From positions 3,212,430-3,276,429 of the forward strand of contig NZ_OCVX01000003.1 of assembly GCF_900232995.1 (NCBI RefSeq): a stretch of 64,000 nucleotides of DNA. The letters are read 5' to 3'. How positions within the stretch are numbered: the stretch's first letter is position 1; each line of letters begins with the position of its first letter. A program made the position numbers and the translations under genes. The notes under the pieces are model-generated. The model was given only the letters and a program-made list of their open reading frames with translations, was not told the origin of the DNA and ran no database searches. The stretch is from Mycobacterium simulans. Its GTDB lineage: Bacteria > Actinomycetota > Actinomycetes > Mycobacteriales > Mycobacteriaceae. Of the stretch, positions 26,277-35,045 are shown one piece after another.

Positions 26277-27676
26277 GCATCCTTGGCTCGGCCTGGTTCT
26301 ACTGGGCCCTCGGAGTCGTAGTGGGCTTGCCCGTCGGGATTGTCGTTCTCACCGAGCTGCATCGCTCGCTTGTTCGTAGGCGAAGTCGACTGGCCGGCCA
26401 GGTTGGTCTGCTGCGCAACTATGTGCTGCCGCTCGGGGCGCTCTTGTTGCTGATTGTCAATGCCACGGGTGTCCCGGCAGGCGACACCGCAGTGCGGATA
26501 CTGACGACGGTCTTCGGCTTTCTGGTGTTGGTACTGCTGTTGTCGGGGTTAAACGCCACCGTCTTCGCGGGTGCACCCGAAGGCTCGTGGCGCAAGCGGA
26601 TACCCGTCATCTTCCTCGACGTCGCCCGTTTCGTACTTATCGGAGCCGGTCTGGCCGTGATCCTCTCCTATGTCTGGGGCGTTCGAGTCGCTGGATTGTT
26701 CACCGCGTTGGGTGTGACCTCGGTGGTCATCGGCTTGATGCTGCAAAACTCCGTCGGCCAGATCGTGTCTGGCTTATTCATGTTGTTCGAGCAGCCTTTC
26801 CAGATCAATGACTGGATCGATACGACCACGGCACGGGGACGCATCGTGGAGGTGAACTGGCGCGCCGTGCACATCGAGACCGGCAGCGGATTGCGGATCA
26901 CTCCAAACGCGGTGCTCGCCGGCACACCGTTCACGAATCTCAGCCGCCCCGCGGGCGCGCACGAATTGGCGATGACGACCAAGTTTTCGGACGCTGATTC
27001 TCCCGACCGAGTTTGTGCGATGCTGACCCGCGTCGCCAGCGCGCTGCCGCAGCTCCTGGCGGGGGACATACCAATGTCGGAACCGCTCGGCGACGCCGAA
27101 TACTGCACGACCATCGGGCTGGACTCGCCGGCCGACGAACGGGCCGCCAAAGCAACGTTTCTGCGGTGGATTTGGTATGCGGCACGGCGGGAGGGCCTGC
27201 ACCTCGATGGCGCCGATGACGACTTCTCGACGCCCGAGCGTATCGAGAACGCATTGCGAACGGTGGTGGCGCCGGTATTGCGGCTGAGCGATAGCGATAG
27301 GGCGTCGTTGCTCTCGCGCGCGAGGATCGTCCGCTACGGCGCCGACGAGATCGTGGAGTACGCCGGGCAGGTCCCCGCGGGGATGACGTTCTTGGTCAGC
27401 GGGCGGGTGCGGTTGGTCGCCACCACCGACGAGGGGTTGGACGTGCTGATTAGCACGCTGGACGAAGGCTCATTTCTGGGTCTGACCGCATTGACCCGGC
27501 AACCTAACCTCGCGAGCGCATACGCGCTCGAAGAGGTGACCGCGGTCGAGATCGGTCGCGAGCATATTGAGCACCTTGTCATGCGGGAACCGTTGCTACT
27601 GCACGACTTTGGACACATCCTGGATGAGCGGCAAAGTAAAGTGCACCGGACACGCCGTGGTGAGGCGACGGGTTGA
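26273..27676 (+). CDS. MscS-family channel with cyclic-nucleotide-binding domain (Rv2434c-like), copy 2
   Basis: This protein has exactly the same length as copy 1 (467 residues) and the same layout: N-terminal helices, MscS pore helix at about 146, and a C-terminal nucleotide-binding-like domain. Similarity is highest through the pore block and lower in the ligand domain ('EGSFLGLTALTRQPNLASAYAL'). The equal length and order show a tandem duplication of the receptor-channel pair, diverged enough for separate signals. Confidence 0.88.
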   Translation: MSILGSAWFYWALGVVVGLPVGIVVLTELHRSLVRRRSRLAGQVGLLRNYVLPLGALLLLIVNATGVPAGDTAVRILTTVFGFLVLVLLLSGLNATVFAGAPEGSWRKRIPVIFLDVARFVLIGAGLAVILSYVWGVRVAGLFTALGVTSVVIGLMLQNSVGQIVSGLFMLFEQPFQINDWIDTTTARGRIVEVNWRAVHIETGSGLRITPNAVLAGTPFTNLSRPAGAHELAMTTKFSDADSPDRVCAMLTRVASALPQLLAGDIPMSEPLGDAEYCTTIGLDSPADERAAKATFLRWIWYAARREGLHLDGADDDFSTPERIENALRTVVAPVLRLSDSDRASLLSRARIVRYGADEIVEYAGQVPAGMTFLVSGRVRLVATTDEGLDVLISTLDEGSFLGLTALTRQPNLASAYALEEVTAVEIGREHIEHLVMREPLLLHDFGHILDERQSKVHRTRRGEATG

Positions 27677-27683
27677 GAGGCGT

Positions 27684-27698
27684 GCCGCAGCCTGCGGC
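27684..27698 (+). terminator. Short hairpin after the second channel gene
   Basis: GCCGCA-GCC-TGCGGC forms a perfect six-base stem eight bases after the stop. No T-tract follows. Confidence 0.3.
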
Positions 27699-27883
27699 GG
27701 CGTAACGCATCACACGGCTATCCCGACTGCGACACTCACACCATGTACACGACTCGCCGTGGCGGGTGTGCGTGGCTTGAGTCTCGACGCGCAAAACCCC
27801 CATGGCCCGGGCGCGCCTGCGCGTCGACCGGCCGACCGCGCGCTTCACCGACGGCCCGTCTTACTAGGCCAGCTCAAGCCCGA

Positions 27884-27889
27884 TACCCT
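27884..27889 (+). promoter_or_regulatory. Leaderless -10 element of proA
   Basis: TACCCT fits TANNNT and lies six bases upstream of the proA ATG, so transcription would begin at or next to the start codon. There is no Shine-Dalgarno in front of this ATG. Confidence 0.45.
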
Positions 27890-27895
27890 GGGGTA

Positions 27896-29152
27896 ATGAG
27901 TGTGCACGCGCCGTCCCTTCCCGACCTGCGTAAAGAGGTGCACGAGGCCGCTCGCCGAGCCCGGGTGGCCGCCCGCCGCCTGGGCTCGCTGCCGACAGCC
28001 GTCAAAGACCGCGCGCTGCACGCCGCCGCTGACGAGGTGCTCGCCCATGTCGACCAGATCCTGGCGGCCAACGCCGAAGATCTGAACGCGGCACGCGACG
28101 CGGACACCCCCGCTGCGATGCTTGATCGTCTGGCCCTCAACCCGCAGCGCATCGATGGCATCGCGGCCGGTCTTCGGCAGGTCGCGGGCCTACCCGATCC
28201 GGTCGGTGTCGTGCTCCGCGGCTACACCCTGCCCAACGGACTTCAGCTGCGTCAGCAGCGGGTGCCGCTCGGCGTGGTCGGCATGATCTACGAGGGCCGA
28301 CCCAACGTCACCGTCGACGCCTTCGGGCTGACGCTCAAGTCAGGAAACGCCGCCCTGCTGCGCGGCAGCTCCTCGGCCGCGAGATCCAACGAAGCCCTGG
28401 TCACGGTGTTGCGTGACGCACTGGTCAGCCAGGAGTTGCCCGCCGACGCCGTTCAGCTGCTGTCGGCCGCCGACCGGTCCACCGTGACCCATCTGATCCA
28501 GGCCCGCGGCTTGGTTGACGTGGTGATTCCGCGCGGGGGAGCGGGCCTGATCAACGCGGTCGTGCGCGACGCGCAGGTCCCCACCATTGAGACCGGCGTC
28601 GGCAACTGTCACGTGTATGTCCACGAAGCCGCCGATCTGGATGTCGCCGAACGCATCCTGCTGAACTCCAAAACTCGCCGGCCAAGCGTCTGCAACGCGG
28701 CCGAGACGTTGCTGGTCGATGCGGCGATCGCCGAGCAGGCCATGCCGCGACTGCTGGCCGCCCTGCAGGATTCCGGCGTCACCGTGCATGCGGACGCTGG
28801 TGAGGAAGACCTGCGTCGGGAATACCTGGCGATGGATATCGCGGTAGCGGTGGTCGACGGCGTGGACGCCGCGATTGCCCACATCAACGAGTACGGCACC
28901 GGCCACACCGAAGCGATCGTTACCACTAACCTTGCTGCGGCCCAACGGTTTACCGAACAAGTCGACGCCGCCGCGGTGATGGTCAATGCCTCGACGGCGT
29001 TCACCGACGGCGAGCAGTTCGGCTTCGGCGCCGAGATCGGTATCTCCACCCAGAAACTGCACGCCCGCGGTCCGATGGGGCTGCCCGAATTGACCTCGAC
29101 CAAGTGGATCGTCTGGGGCTCGCCCATTACGGGCCACATCCGTCCGGCCTGA
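27896..29152 (+). CDS. proA: Glutamate-5-semialdehyde dehydrogenase (gamma-glutamyl phosphate reductase)
   Basis: This enzyme reduces gamma-glutamyl phosphate with NADPH in proline synthesis. The 418-residue protein has the aldehyde-dehydrogenase-type fold with the active-site Cys in 'TGVGNCHVYVHE' near residue 238, and the ProA signatures 'GMIYEGRPNVTVDAFGLTLKSGNA' and 'FGAEIGISTQKLHARGPMGL'. It corresponds to Rv2427c. The frame is open further upstream (to 27743), but that extension is unlike any ProA, and the ATG at 27896 fits a leaderless start. A MoxR gene follows after 27 bases. Confidence 0.95.
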   Translation: MSVHAPSLPDLRKEVHEAARRARVAARRLGSLPTAVKDRALHAAADEVLAHVDQILAANAEDLNAARDADTPAAMLDRLALNPQRIDGIAAGLRQVAGLPDPVGVVLRGYTLPNGLQLRQQRVPLGVVGMIYEGRPNVTVDAFGLTLKSGNAALLRGSSSAARSNEALVTVLRDALVSQELPADAVQLLSAADRSTVTHLIQARGLVDVVIPRGGAGLINAVVRDAQVPTIETGVGNCHVYVHEAADLDVAERILLNSKTRRPSVCNAAETLLVDAAIAEQAMPRLLAALQDSGVTVHADAGEEDLRREYLAMDIAVAVVDGVDAAIAHINEYGTGHTEAIVTTNLAAAQRFTEQVDAAAVMVNASTAFTDGEQFGFGAEIGISTQKLHARGPMGLPELTSTKWIVWGSPITGHIRPA

Positions 29153-29179
29153 CGCACTCTTTATAAGGAGCGTTCCACC

Positions 29180-30055
29180 ATGAGCGTGCCCGCACGGTCC
29201 CTGCCGTTGTTCGCCGACATCGCTGATGTCTCGCGGCGGCTGGCCGATACCGGCTACCTGCCCGATACCGCCACCGCAACGGCGGTCTTCCTCGCCGACC
29301 GCCTCGGCAAGCCCCTGCTGGTGGAAGGCCCCGCCGGCGTCGGCAAGACCGAGCTAGCCCGTGCCGTCGCCCAGGCAACCGGCTCGGGCCTGGTCCGGTT
29401 GCAGTGCTACGAGGGTGTCGACGAGGCACGCGCCCTCTACGAGTGGAACCACGCCAAGCAGATCCTGCGGATCCAGGCCGGCTCCGGGGACTGGCAGGCC
29501 ACCAAAGACGACGTGTTCAGCGAGGAGTTCTTGCTGCAACGTCCGCTGCTGACCGCCATCCGGCGCACCGATCCGACGGTGCTGCTCATCGACGAAACCG
29601 ACAAGGCCGACATCGAGATAGAAGGCCTGCTGCTAGAGGTGCTCTCCGACTTCGCGGTGACCGTCCCGGAACTGGGCACGCTTACCGCAACCCGGGCGCC
29701 GTTCGTGTTGCTGACCTCCAACGCAACCCGCGAGCTGTCCGAGGCGCTCAAGCGTCGCTGCCTGTTCCTGCACATCGACTTCCCCACCCCCGAGCTGGAG
29801 CGCCGCATTCTGTTGTCGCGAGTTCCCGAACTGCCTGAGCACCTCGCCGAGGAGTTGGTCCGCATCATCGGCGTGCTGCGCGGGATGCAGCTGAAGAAGG
29901 TGCCGTCGATCGCCGAGACCATCGACTGGGGACGCACGCTGCTGGCGCTGGGCCTCGACACCATCGACGACGCGGTCGTTGCCGCCACGCTCGGCGTGGT
30001 CCTCAAGCACCAATCCGACCAACAACGCGCGACCGGCGAACTCAGGCTCAATTAG
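29180..30055 (+). CDS. MoxR-type AAA+ ATPase (Rv2426c-like)
   Basis: The 291-residue AAA+ protein has Walker A GPAGVGKTEL (about 51-60) and Walker B VLLIDETDKAD (about 134-144), a sensor-1 'LLTSNATRELSEALKRRCLF', and an arginine-finger region. MoxR ATPases act as chaperones that activate or load cofactors into partner enzymes. A VWA-domain protein follows 18 bases downstream, the usual MoxR-VWA pair. The ATG is preceded by a good AAGGAG site. Confidence 0.92.
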   Translation: MSVPARSLPLFADIADVSRRLADTGYLPDTATATAVFLADRLGKPLLVEGPAGVGKTELARAVAQATGSGLVRLQCYEGVDEARALYEWNHAKQILRIQAGSGDWQATKDDVFSEEFLLQRPLLTAIRRTDPTVLLIDETDKADIEIEGLLLEVLSDFAVTVPELGTLTATRAPFVLLTSNATRELSEALKRRCLFLHIDFPTPELERRILLSRVPELPEHLAEELVRIIGVLRGMQLKKVPSIAETIDWGRTLLALGLDTIDDAVVAATLGVVLKHQSDQQRATGELRLN

Positions 30056-30073
30056 GGAAGGGGCCCAACCAAA

Positions 30074-31522
30074 ATGGCCACCCGACGCACCCGTCCTACC
30101 CGGCCGCTCGCCCCGCATGGGCTGCCCGGTCACTTGGTCGGGTTCGTGGAAGCGCTTCGCGGAAGCGGGATTTCGGTCGGCCCATCCGAGACGGTGGACG
30201 CCGGCCGGGTGATGGCAGCGTTGGGCTTGGGCGATCGTGAGGTGCTGCGCGAGGGCATCGCCTGCGCGGTGTTGCGCCGACCCGACCACCGTGACACCTA
30301 CGACGCCATGTTCGACCTGTGGTTTCCCGCCGCATTGGGCGCACGGGCGGTGGTTTTGAACGACGCCGCCGCCGGTGACCCCGACGCTCGTGCTCTACCA
30401 CCCGACGACGTCGAGGCGATGCGGCAGATGCTGCTCGATCTGCTGACCGACAACCCGGACCTGGCCGATATGGACGAGCGGCTGGTCGCGATGATCGCGC
30501 GGATCGTGGAGGCCTACGGCAAATACAGTTCCAGCCGCGGCCCGTCTTTCTCGTCCTATCAAGCGCTCAAGGCGATGGCGCTGGATGAGCTGGAGGGTAA
30601 GCTGCTGGCCGGCCTACTCGCCCCGTACGGCGACGAGCCCACGCCGGCTCAGGAGCAGATAGCCAAAGCGCTTGCTGCGCAAAAGATTGCGCAGTTACGC
30701 AAGATGGTCGACGCCGAGACCAAGCGGCGTACCGCCGAGCAGCTCGGCCGCGAGCATGTTCAGATGTACGGTATCCCACAGCTTTCCGAGAACGTCGAAT
30801 TCCTACGAGCATCCGGTGAGCAATTACGCCAGATGCGACGGGTAGTCGCCCCGCTGGCCCGCACGCTGGCCACCCGGCTGGCGGCCCGTCGCCGTCGCGC
30901 CCGCGCCGGGTCGATCGATCTGCGCAAGACGCTGCGCAAGTCGATGTCCACCGGCGGCGTGCCGATCGACGTCGTGCTGCACAAACCGCGACCGGCGCGC
31001 CCGGAACTGGTGGTGCTGTGCGACGTTTCCGGATCGGTCGCTGGGTTCAGCCACTTCACCTTGTTGTTGGTTCATGCTCTGCGCCAACAGTTTTCGCGCG
31101 TTCGTGTGTTTGCTTTCATCGACACCACCGATGAGGTGACGCACATGTTCGGGCCCGAAGCCGACCTGGCGGTGGCGATCCAGCGGATCACCCGGGAGGC
31201 CGGCGTTTACAACCGCGACGGGCATTCCGACTACGGCAACGCGTTCGTCTCGTTCATGCAGGCATTCCCGAATGTGCTGTCGCCGCGCAGCTCGCTGCTG
31301 GTTCTCGGCGACGGCCGGACCAACTACCGCAACCCGGCCGTCGACGTTCTCGACGACATGGTGACCGCCGCCCGGCACGCACACTGGCTCAACCCCGAGC
31401 CCAAACATCTGTGGGGCAGCGGCGATTCCGCAGTGCCGCGCTACCAAGAGGTGATCACAATGCACGAATGCCGGTCGGCCAAGCAGTTGGCGGCGGTGAT
31501 CGACGAGTTGTTGCCCGTGTAA
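30074..31522 (+). CDS. VWA-domain protein, CoxE-like (Rv2425c-like)
   Basis: The 482-residue protein has a helical basic N-terminal half and a C-terminal von Willebrand A domain beginning near 305. The metal-ion site DVSGS lies near 316-320 and a later conserved 'DGHSDYGNAFVSFM'. It is the partner of the adjacent MoxR ATPase; such pairs mature metalloenzymes or complexes. The client of this pair is unknown. The start follows GGGAAGGGG. Confidence 0.9.
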   Translation: MATRRTRPTRPLAPHGLPGHLVGFVEALRGSGISVGPSETVDAGRVMAALGLGDREVLREGIACAVLRRPDHRDTYDAMFDLWFPAALGARAVVLNDAAAGDPDARALPPDDVEAMRQMLLDLLTDNPDLADMDERLVAMIARIVEAYGKYSSSRGPSFSSYQALKAMALDELEGKLLAGLLAPYGDEPTPAQEQIAKALAAQKIAQLRKMVDAETKRRTAEQLGREHVQMYGIPQLSENVEFLRASGEQLRQMRRVVAPLARTLATRLAARRRRARAGSIDLRKTLRKSMSTGGVPIDVVLHKPRPARPELVVLCDVSGSVAGFSHFTLLLVHALRQQFSRVRVFAFIDTTDEVTHMFGPEADLAVAIQRITREAGVYNRDGHSDYGNAFVSFMQAFPNVLSPRSSLLVLGDGRTNYRNPAVDVLDDMVTAARHAHWLNPEPKHLWGSGDSAVPRYQEVITMHECRSAKQLAAVIDELLPV

Positions 31523-31536
31523 GCGCCCGGCGTGCC

Positions 31537-32583
31537 TCAGCGTCTCCTCTGGAACACCAGCCAGCGCAACTCGACCGGGCTTTTCTCACGTTCGACCGGG
31601 AACAGGTCCGTGCCACTGACCCAACCGGCGTACCAGCTCGTCGGCGGCCAGGCGCCGTCGGGCAGATTCGCCTTCTCGTAGTCGTAGACGGAGTCATCGG
31701 CAATGAGCTCCAGCGGTAGTCCGTTGGCAGCGTCTGCCATCTCGCGGCGCGTGAAGAATCCTGTATATACCTGCTGCCCGAACTCGCGTGCGCCCTGGTC
31801 GGGGGTGTAGCCGAGAGCCGTCAGGAAAACGCTGAAGACGATGCGTCCACCGGGAGCCAGGCGAACAGCGGCGAGCTCGAGCAGATTACGCAGCTGCTGC
31901 GTTGTCCGGAAGTCGGGCACCACCTCGGACAGCGCGATCAGCTGATAATCGCGGCCCAGATCCTCCGTGCTTGCGAAGACATCACGCACGATGACGCGCA
32001 CGTTGAGGGATTCCCGTTCGGCCTCGGTACGGATCATCTCGGCGAACTTCGGGGTCATTTCCACGACGTCGACCGGGTGTCCGCGCCGTGCCAAGGGAAG
32101 GGCGTTGCGCCCGGTTCCCGCCCCGATTTCGAGCACCGGATGGGTCGTGGGGTCGGCCGCTTCGTTGGCCAGCGCCCAGATGCGCGCGTCGGGTTCGGTG
32201 CCGAACAGCGGCGGCTGCCGGGTGCTGATCCAGTTCTCGTAGGCCTCGGCCAAGGTCCACCAGCGGGCGTTGACCTGGTAGTGCAACGTCCCGCCGACGG
32301 GCGCGTTATAGGTGATGACGATGCTCGAACGCGGCGATCTGGCAAAAGCCTCGGCCAACTGGCCTTCGAGCACCTTCCGGACGTGCGCAAGTTCCTCGTC
32401 GGAAAACTTCCTGCCTACCGTCGCAAACAGGTTGTCACACATTTTCACGTATTCGTCGATCATGCCCGGGACCGCCGGAAGCGAGATTTCGCCCGTGACC
32501 ACCGATCGGTGGTAGAGCTGCCGGGTCATTGCTTCTTGCAGTAGCTGCGTCGGTTCCTCCGAGGCGAGCGACAGATTGTCCAC
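31537..32583 (-). CDS. Class I SAM-dependent methyltransferase
   Basis: The 348-residue protein has a helical N-terminal region of about 150 residues and a methyltransferase domain with the SAM motif 'VLEIGAGTGRNALPLARRG' near 150-168. An acidic loop 'VDVVEMTPKFAEM' and 'LIALSEVVPDF' follow. The substrate is not identifiable. It converges on the VWA gene with 14 bases between stops and is not part of the usual M. tuberculosis gene order at this place as I recall it. Confidence 0.8.
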   Translation of the reverse strand: MDNLSLASEEPTQLLQEAMTRQLYHRSVVTGEISLPAVPGMIDEYVKMCDNLFATVGRKFSDEELAHVRKVLEGQLAEAFARSPRSSIVITYNAPVGGTLHYQVNARWWTLAEAYENWISTRQPPLFGTEPDARIWALANEAADPTTHPVLEIGAGTGRNALPLARRGHPVDVVEMTPKFAEMIRTEAERESLNVRVIVRDVFASTEDLGRDYQLIALSEVVPDFRTTQQLRNLLELAAVRLAPGGRIVFSVFLTALGYTPDQGAREFGQQVYTGFFTRREMADAANGLPLELIADDSVYDYEKANLPDGAWPPTSWYAGWVSGTDLFPVEREKSPVELRWLVFQRRR

Positions 32584-32653
32584 AGACCTCTTTTACACGA
32601 CCGGGCGGGCTGTTGCCGGGCCATTGAATCAAAACGTGCCTGGCGGGCGCCGC

Positions 32654-33082
32654 TCAAGTCAGCAGTTCGACGTCCACATCGAACGCGCGATAGATCTCCA
32701 ACGCTCGCCGATCGCGAGTTGCCAGGCGGAGTCGATGCTCCTTCGCGGCCGCGCCGACCAGCGCGTCGTAGACGGTCCCGCCGGCGATTGCGGCCGTCCC
32801 AAGTTCGGCTAGCAGCGACGTTGCCGCCCGAGGGCCGAGGAATCGGGTCTCTGGGAAGGTGTGGGTAAGCAGCTTCGTGACGGTGGCCGGAGTCCTGCGG
32901 GCCGGCGGCGGCAAGCGAGTCAGCACCGAGAAGGTCTCAAAGGCTGCGTGGCCAGCGAGGCCGAGCGTGTGGCCACTCAACGCGCGAAAGGTCTGCTCAT
33001 GTTGTGCATGGTCGGCCACCACGAGCGCGACCGCGACGCTGGTGTCGACCAGCAGCGTGCCTGCCCTAGCGCTGGCCGGCAT
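32654..33082 (-). CDS. vapC: VapC-type PIN-domain toxin
   Basis: This endoribonuclease-type toxin has the four acidic PIN positions: Asp in 'LLVDTSVAVAL', Glu in 'HAAFETFSVL', Asp in 'VYDALVGAAAK' and Asp in 'LATRDRRAL'. The frame is open to an ATG at 33112, but a start at 33082 gives the normal VapC N-terminus and a 17-base overlap with vapB, so the two are coupled. About 142 residues. Confidence 0.85.
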   Translation of the reverse strand: MPASARAGTLLVDTSVAVALVVADHAQHEQTFRALSGHTLGLAGHAAFETFSVLTRLPPPARRTPATVTKLLTHTFPETRFLGPRAATSLLAELGTAAIAGGTVYDALVGAAAKEHRLRLATRDRRALEIYRAFDVDVELLT

Positions 33083-33299
33083 CGCGCAGCGTCCGCACGA
33101 CCGCGTCGTCAATATCGGCTCCGCCGGCCGGTATCACCAAACGGCCGTCCCGCTCACCGAGCGACTCACCGGAGAGCGCCTCGACACGTAGGGCTGCCCC
33201 GTCGGCGGTGACCTCGACTTCACCCGGCCTGAGCCCGAGATGATCCCGCAATGGCTTGGGAATAACCAATCTTCCTGCCTTATCGATGGTTGCACGCAT
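33066..33299 (-). CDS. vapB: VapB-type antitoxin, AbrB/MazE swapped-hairpin family
   Basis: The 77-residue protein begins with the SpoVT/AbrB DNA-binding hairpin 'AGRLVIPKPLRDHLGLRPG' and ends with the toxin-binding tail. It neutralises the overlapping VapC and probably represses the operon. It is divergent from nadD with 44 bases between starts. Confidence 0.88.
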   Translation of the reverse strand: MRATIDKAGRLVIPKPLRDHLGLRPGEVEVTADGAALRVEALSGESLGERDGRLVIPAGGADIDDAVVRTLRDAGQR

Positions 33300-33305
33300 G
33301 CCTAG

Positions 33306-33335
33306 ACGATACCGCGTTGCCTGGTCAAGTAAGCT
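33306..33335. promoter_or_regulatory. Back-to-back leaderless promoters of vapB and nadD
   Basis: On the minus strand TATCGT (33306-33311) sits six bases before the vapB ATG. On the plus strand TAAGCT (33330-33335) sits eight bases before the nadD GTG. Both fit TANNNT leaderless starts, so two promoters share 44 bases and VapB binding could also touch nadD. Confidence 0.4.
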
Positions 33336-33343
33336 GGCAAACC

Positions 33344-34009
33344 GTGCAAAAGCACCTTCGCAGGCTGGGTGTCATGGGTGGGACGTTCGATCCCATCCAT
33401 TACGGCCACCTGGTTGCCGCCAGCGAGGTGGCCGACCTGTTCGACCTCGATGAGGTGGTGTTCGTGCCGAGCGGCCAGCCGTGGCAGAAGGAACGTCATG
33501 TTTCGGCCGCCGAGGACCGTTATCTGATGACGGTGATCGCCACCGCCTCCAATCCCCGCTTCTCGGTGAGTCGGGTCGATATCGACCGCGGCGGCCCTAC
33601 CTATACCAAGGACACGCTGCGGGATCTCCACGCGCTTAACCCGGAATCGGAGCTGTACTTCATCACCGGCGCCGACGCGCTGGCTTCCATCCTGACCTGG
33701 CAAGGCTGGGAGGAGCTATTCGATCTAGCGCGGTTCGTCGGGGTCAGCCGGCCCGGCTACGAGTTGCATCACGACCACATCACCGGGGTCCTGGGTGAGC
33801 TGGACGAAAACGCGTTGACCCTGGTTGAGATCCCGGCACTGGCAATCTCGTCGACCGACTGCCGTCGGCGCGCCAAGGAACGGCGGCCGCTGTGGTACCT
33901 GATGCCCGACGGCGTGGTGCAGTACGTCTCCAAGCGCCGGCTGTACCGCCGACCGCCGGGTGAAGGCGTGCGTCCAACCACAAGCCTGTCCGCGGGGAAC
34001 AACACATGA
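33344..34009 (+). CDS. nadD: Nicotinate-mononucleotide adenylyltransferase
   Basis: This enzyme makes deamido-NAD from nicotinate mononucleotide and ATP; with nadE at the start of the window it supplies NAD. The 221-residue protein has the nucleotidyltransferase motif GGTFDPIHYGHL near 12-23 and the C-terminal ISSTDCRRRA motif. An ATG at 33374 starts directly at the motif and an ATG at 33290 overlaps vapB. I chose the GTG at 33344, which matches the family N-terminus and the -10 position. Its end overlaps rsfS by four bases. Confidence 0.93.
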   Translation: MQKHLRRLGVMGGTFDPIHYGHLVAASEVADLFDLDEVVFVPSGQPWQKERHVSAAEDRYLMTVIATASNPRFSVSRVDIDRGGPTYTKDTLRDLHALNPESELYFITGADALASILTWQGWEELFDLARFVGVSRPGYELHHDHITGVLGELDENALTLVEIPALAISSTDCRRRAKERRPLWYLMPDGVVQYVSKRRLYRRPPGEGVRPTTSLSAGNNT

Positions 34010-34377
34010 CCGCCAACCAGGAAGCCATCGACATGGCGACGGTCGCCGCCGGCGCGGCCGCAGCCAAGCTCGCCAACGACGTGGTCGTCATCGATGTCTC
34101 CGGGCAGCTGGTCATCACCGACTGCTTCGTCATCGCCTCGGCGTCCAACGAGCGACAGGTCAACGCCATCGTCGACGAGGTCGAGGAAAAAATGCGCCGG
34201 GCGGGCTATAAGCCGGCGCGCCGCGAGGGTGCCCGCGAGGGCCGCTGGACGTTGCTGGATTACCGCGACATCGTCGTGCATATCCAGCACCAGGACGACC
34301 GCAACTTCTATGCCTTGGACCGACTGTGGAGTGACTGCCCGGTGGTGCCGGTGGATCTGTCGGGGACCGGGTCATGA
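34006..34377 (+). CDS. rsfS: Ribosomal silencing factor
   Basis: The 123-residue protein of the RsfS/Iojap family binds ribosomal protein uL14 and blocks subunit joining in starvation. Signature: 'VVVIDVSGQLVITDCFVIASASNERQVNAIVDEVEE' and 'WTLLDYRDIVVHIQHQDDRNFYALDRLW'. It overlaps nadD and gpgP by four bases on each side, the conserved mycobacterial order (Rv2421c-Rv2419c). Confidence 0.96.
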   Translation: MTANQEAIDMATVAAGAAAAKLANDVVVIDVSGQLVITDCFVIASASNERQVNAIVDEVEEKMRRAGYKPARREGAREGRWTLLDYRDIVVHIQHQDDRNFYALDRLWSDCPVVPVDLSGTGS

Positions 34378-35045
34378 GGGTGCGCCGGCTGGTGATGCTG
34401 CGGCACGGGCAAACCGATTACAACCTGGCCAGCCGGATGCAAGGCCAGCTGGACAGCGCGCTCACCGAGTTGGGTCGCGCGCAGGCGGGCGCCGCCGCCG
34501 AGGTGCTGGGCAAGCTGCAGCCGCTGCTGATCGTGTCGTCGGATCTGCATCGTGCCTACGACACCGCGATGAGGCTGGGGGAGCGTACGGGGCTGCCGGT
34601 CCGGGTGGACACGCGGCTGCGCGAGACCCACATCGGCGACTGGCAGGGCCTGACCCACGCTCAGATCGACGCTGAGTCGCCGGGCGCGCGACTGGCGTGG
34701 CGCGAGGACGCGACGTGGGCGCCGCACGGCGGCGAGAGCAGGGTCGACGTGGCCGCCCGCAGCCTGCCGGTGGTGACCGAGCTGGTGTCGGACGAGCGGG
34801 AATGGGGCGACGCGGGCGAACCGGAACGACCGGTGATACTGGTGGCCCATGGCGGCCTCATCGCTGCCTTGTCGGTCGCCCTGCTGAAGCTGCCGGTTGC
34901 CAACTGGCCGATGTTGGGTGGCATGGGCAATTGCAGTTGGGTGCAACTGAGCGGACATTCGGAGCCAGACGCCGACTTTGACGCGATTAGGTGGCGCCTG
35001 GACGTGTGGAACGCTTCGGCGCAGGTCTCCAACGATGTCCTCTAA
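34374..35045 (+). CDS. gpgP: Glucosyl-3-phosphoglycerate phosphatase
   Basis: This histidine phosphatase removes phosphate from glucosyl-3-phosphoglycerate in methylglucose lipopolysaccharide (MGLP) synthesis. The 223-residue protein carries the LRHGQTDYN motif with H11 as nucleophile and a second His in 'VAHGGL' near 158. It matches Rv2419c. Next to it is the octT-like gene of the same pathway, which begins inside its 3' end. Confidence 0.92.
   Translation: MRVRRLVMLRHGQTDYNLASRMQGQLDSALTELGRAQAGAAAEVLGKLQPLLIVSSDLHRAYDTAMRLGERTGLPVRVDTRLRETHIGDWQGLTHAQIDAESPGARLAWREDATWAPHGGESRVDVAARSLPVVTELVSDEREWGDAGEPERPVILVAHGGLIAALSVALLKLPVANWPMLGGMGNCSWVQLSGHSEPDADFDAIRWRLDVWNASAQVSNDVL

Noticed and set aside
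27743..27895. N-terminal extension of proA
   Set aside because: The 51 extra codons are Arg/Pro-rich and unlike any ProA; the ATG at 27896 with a -10 element fits better.
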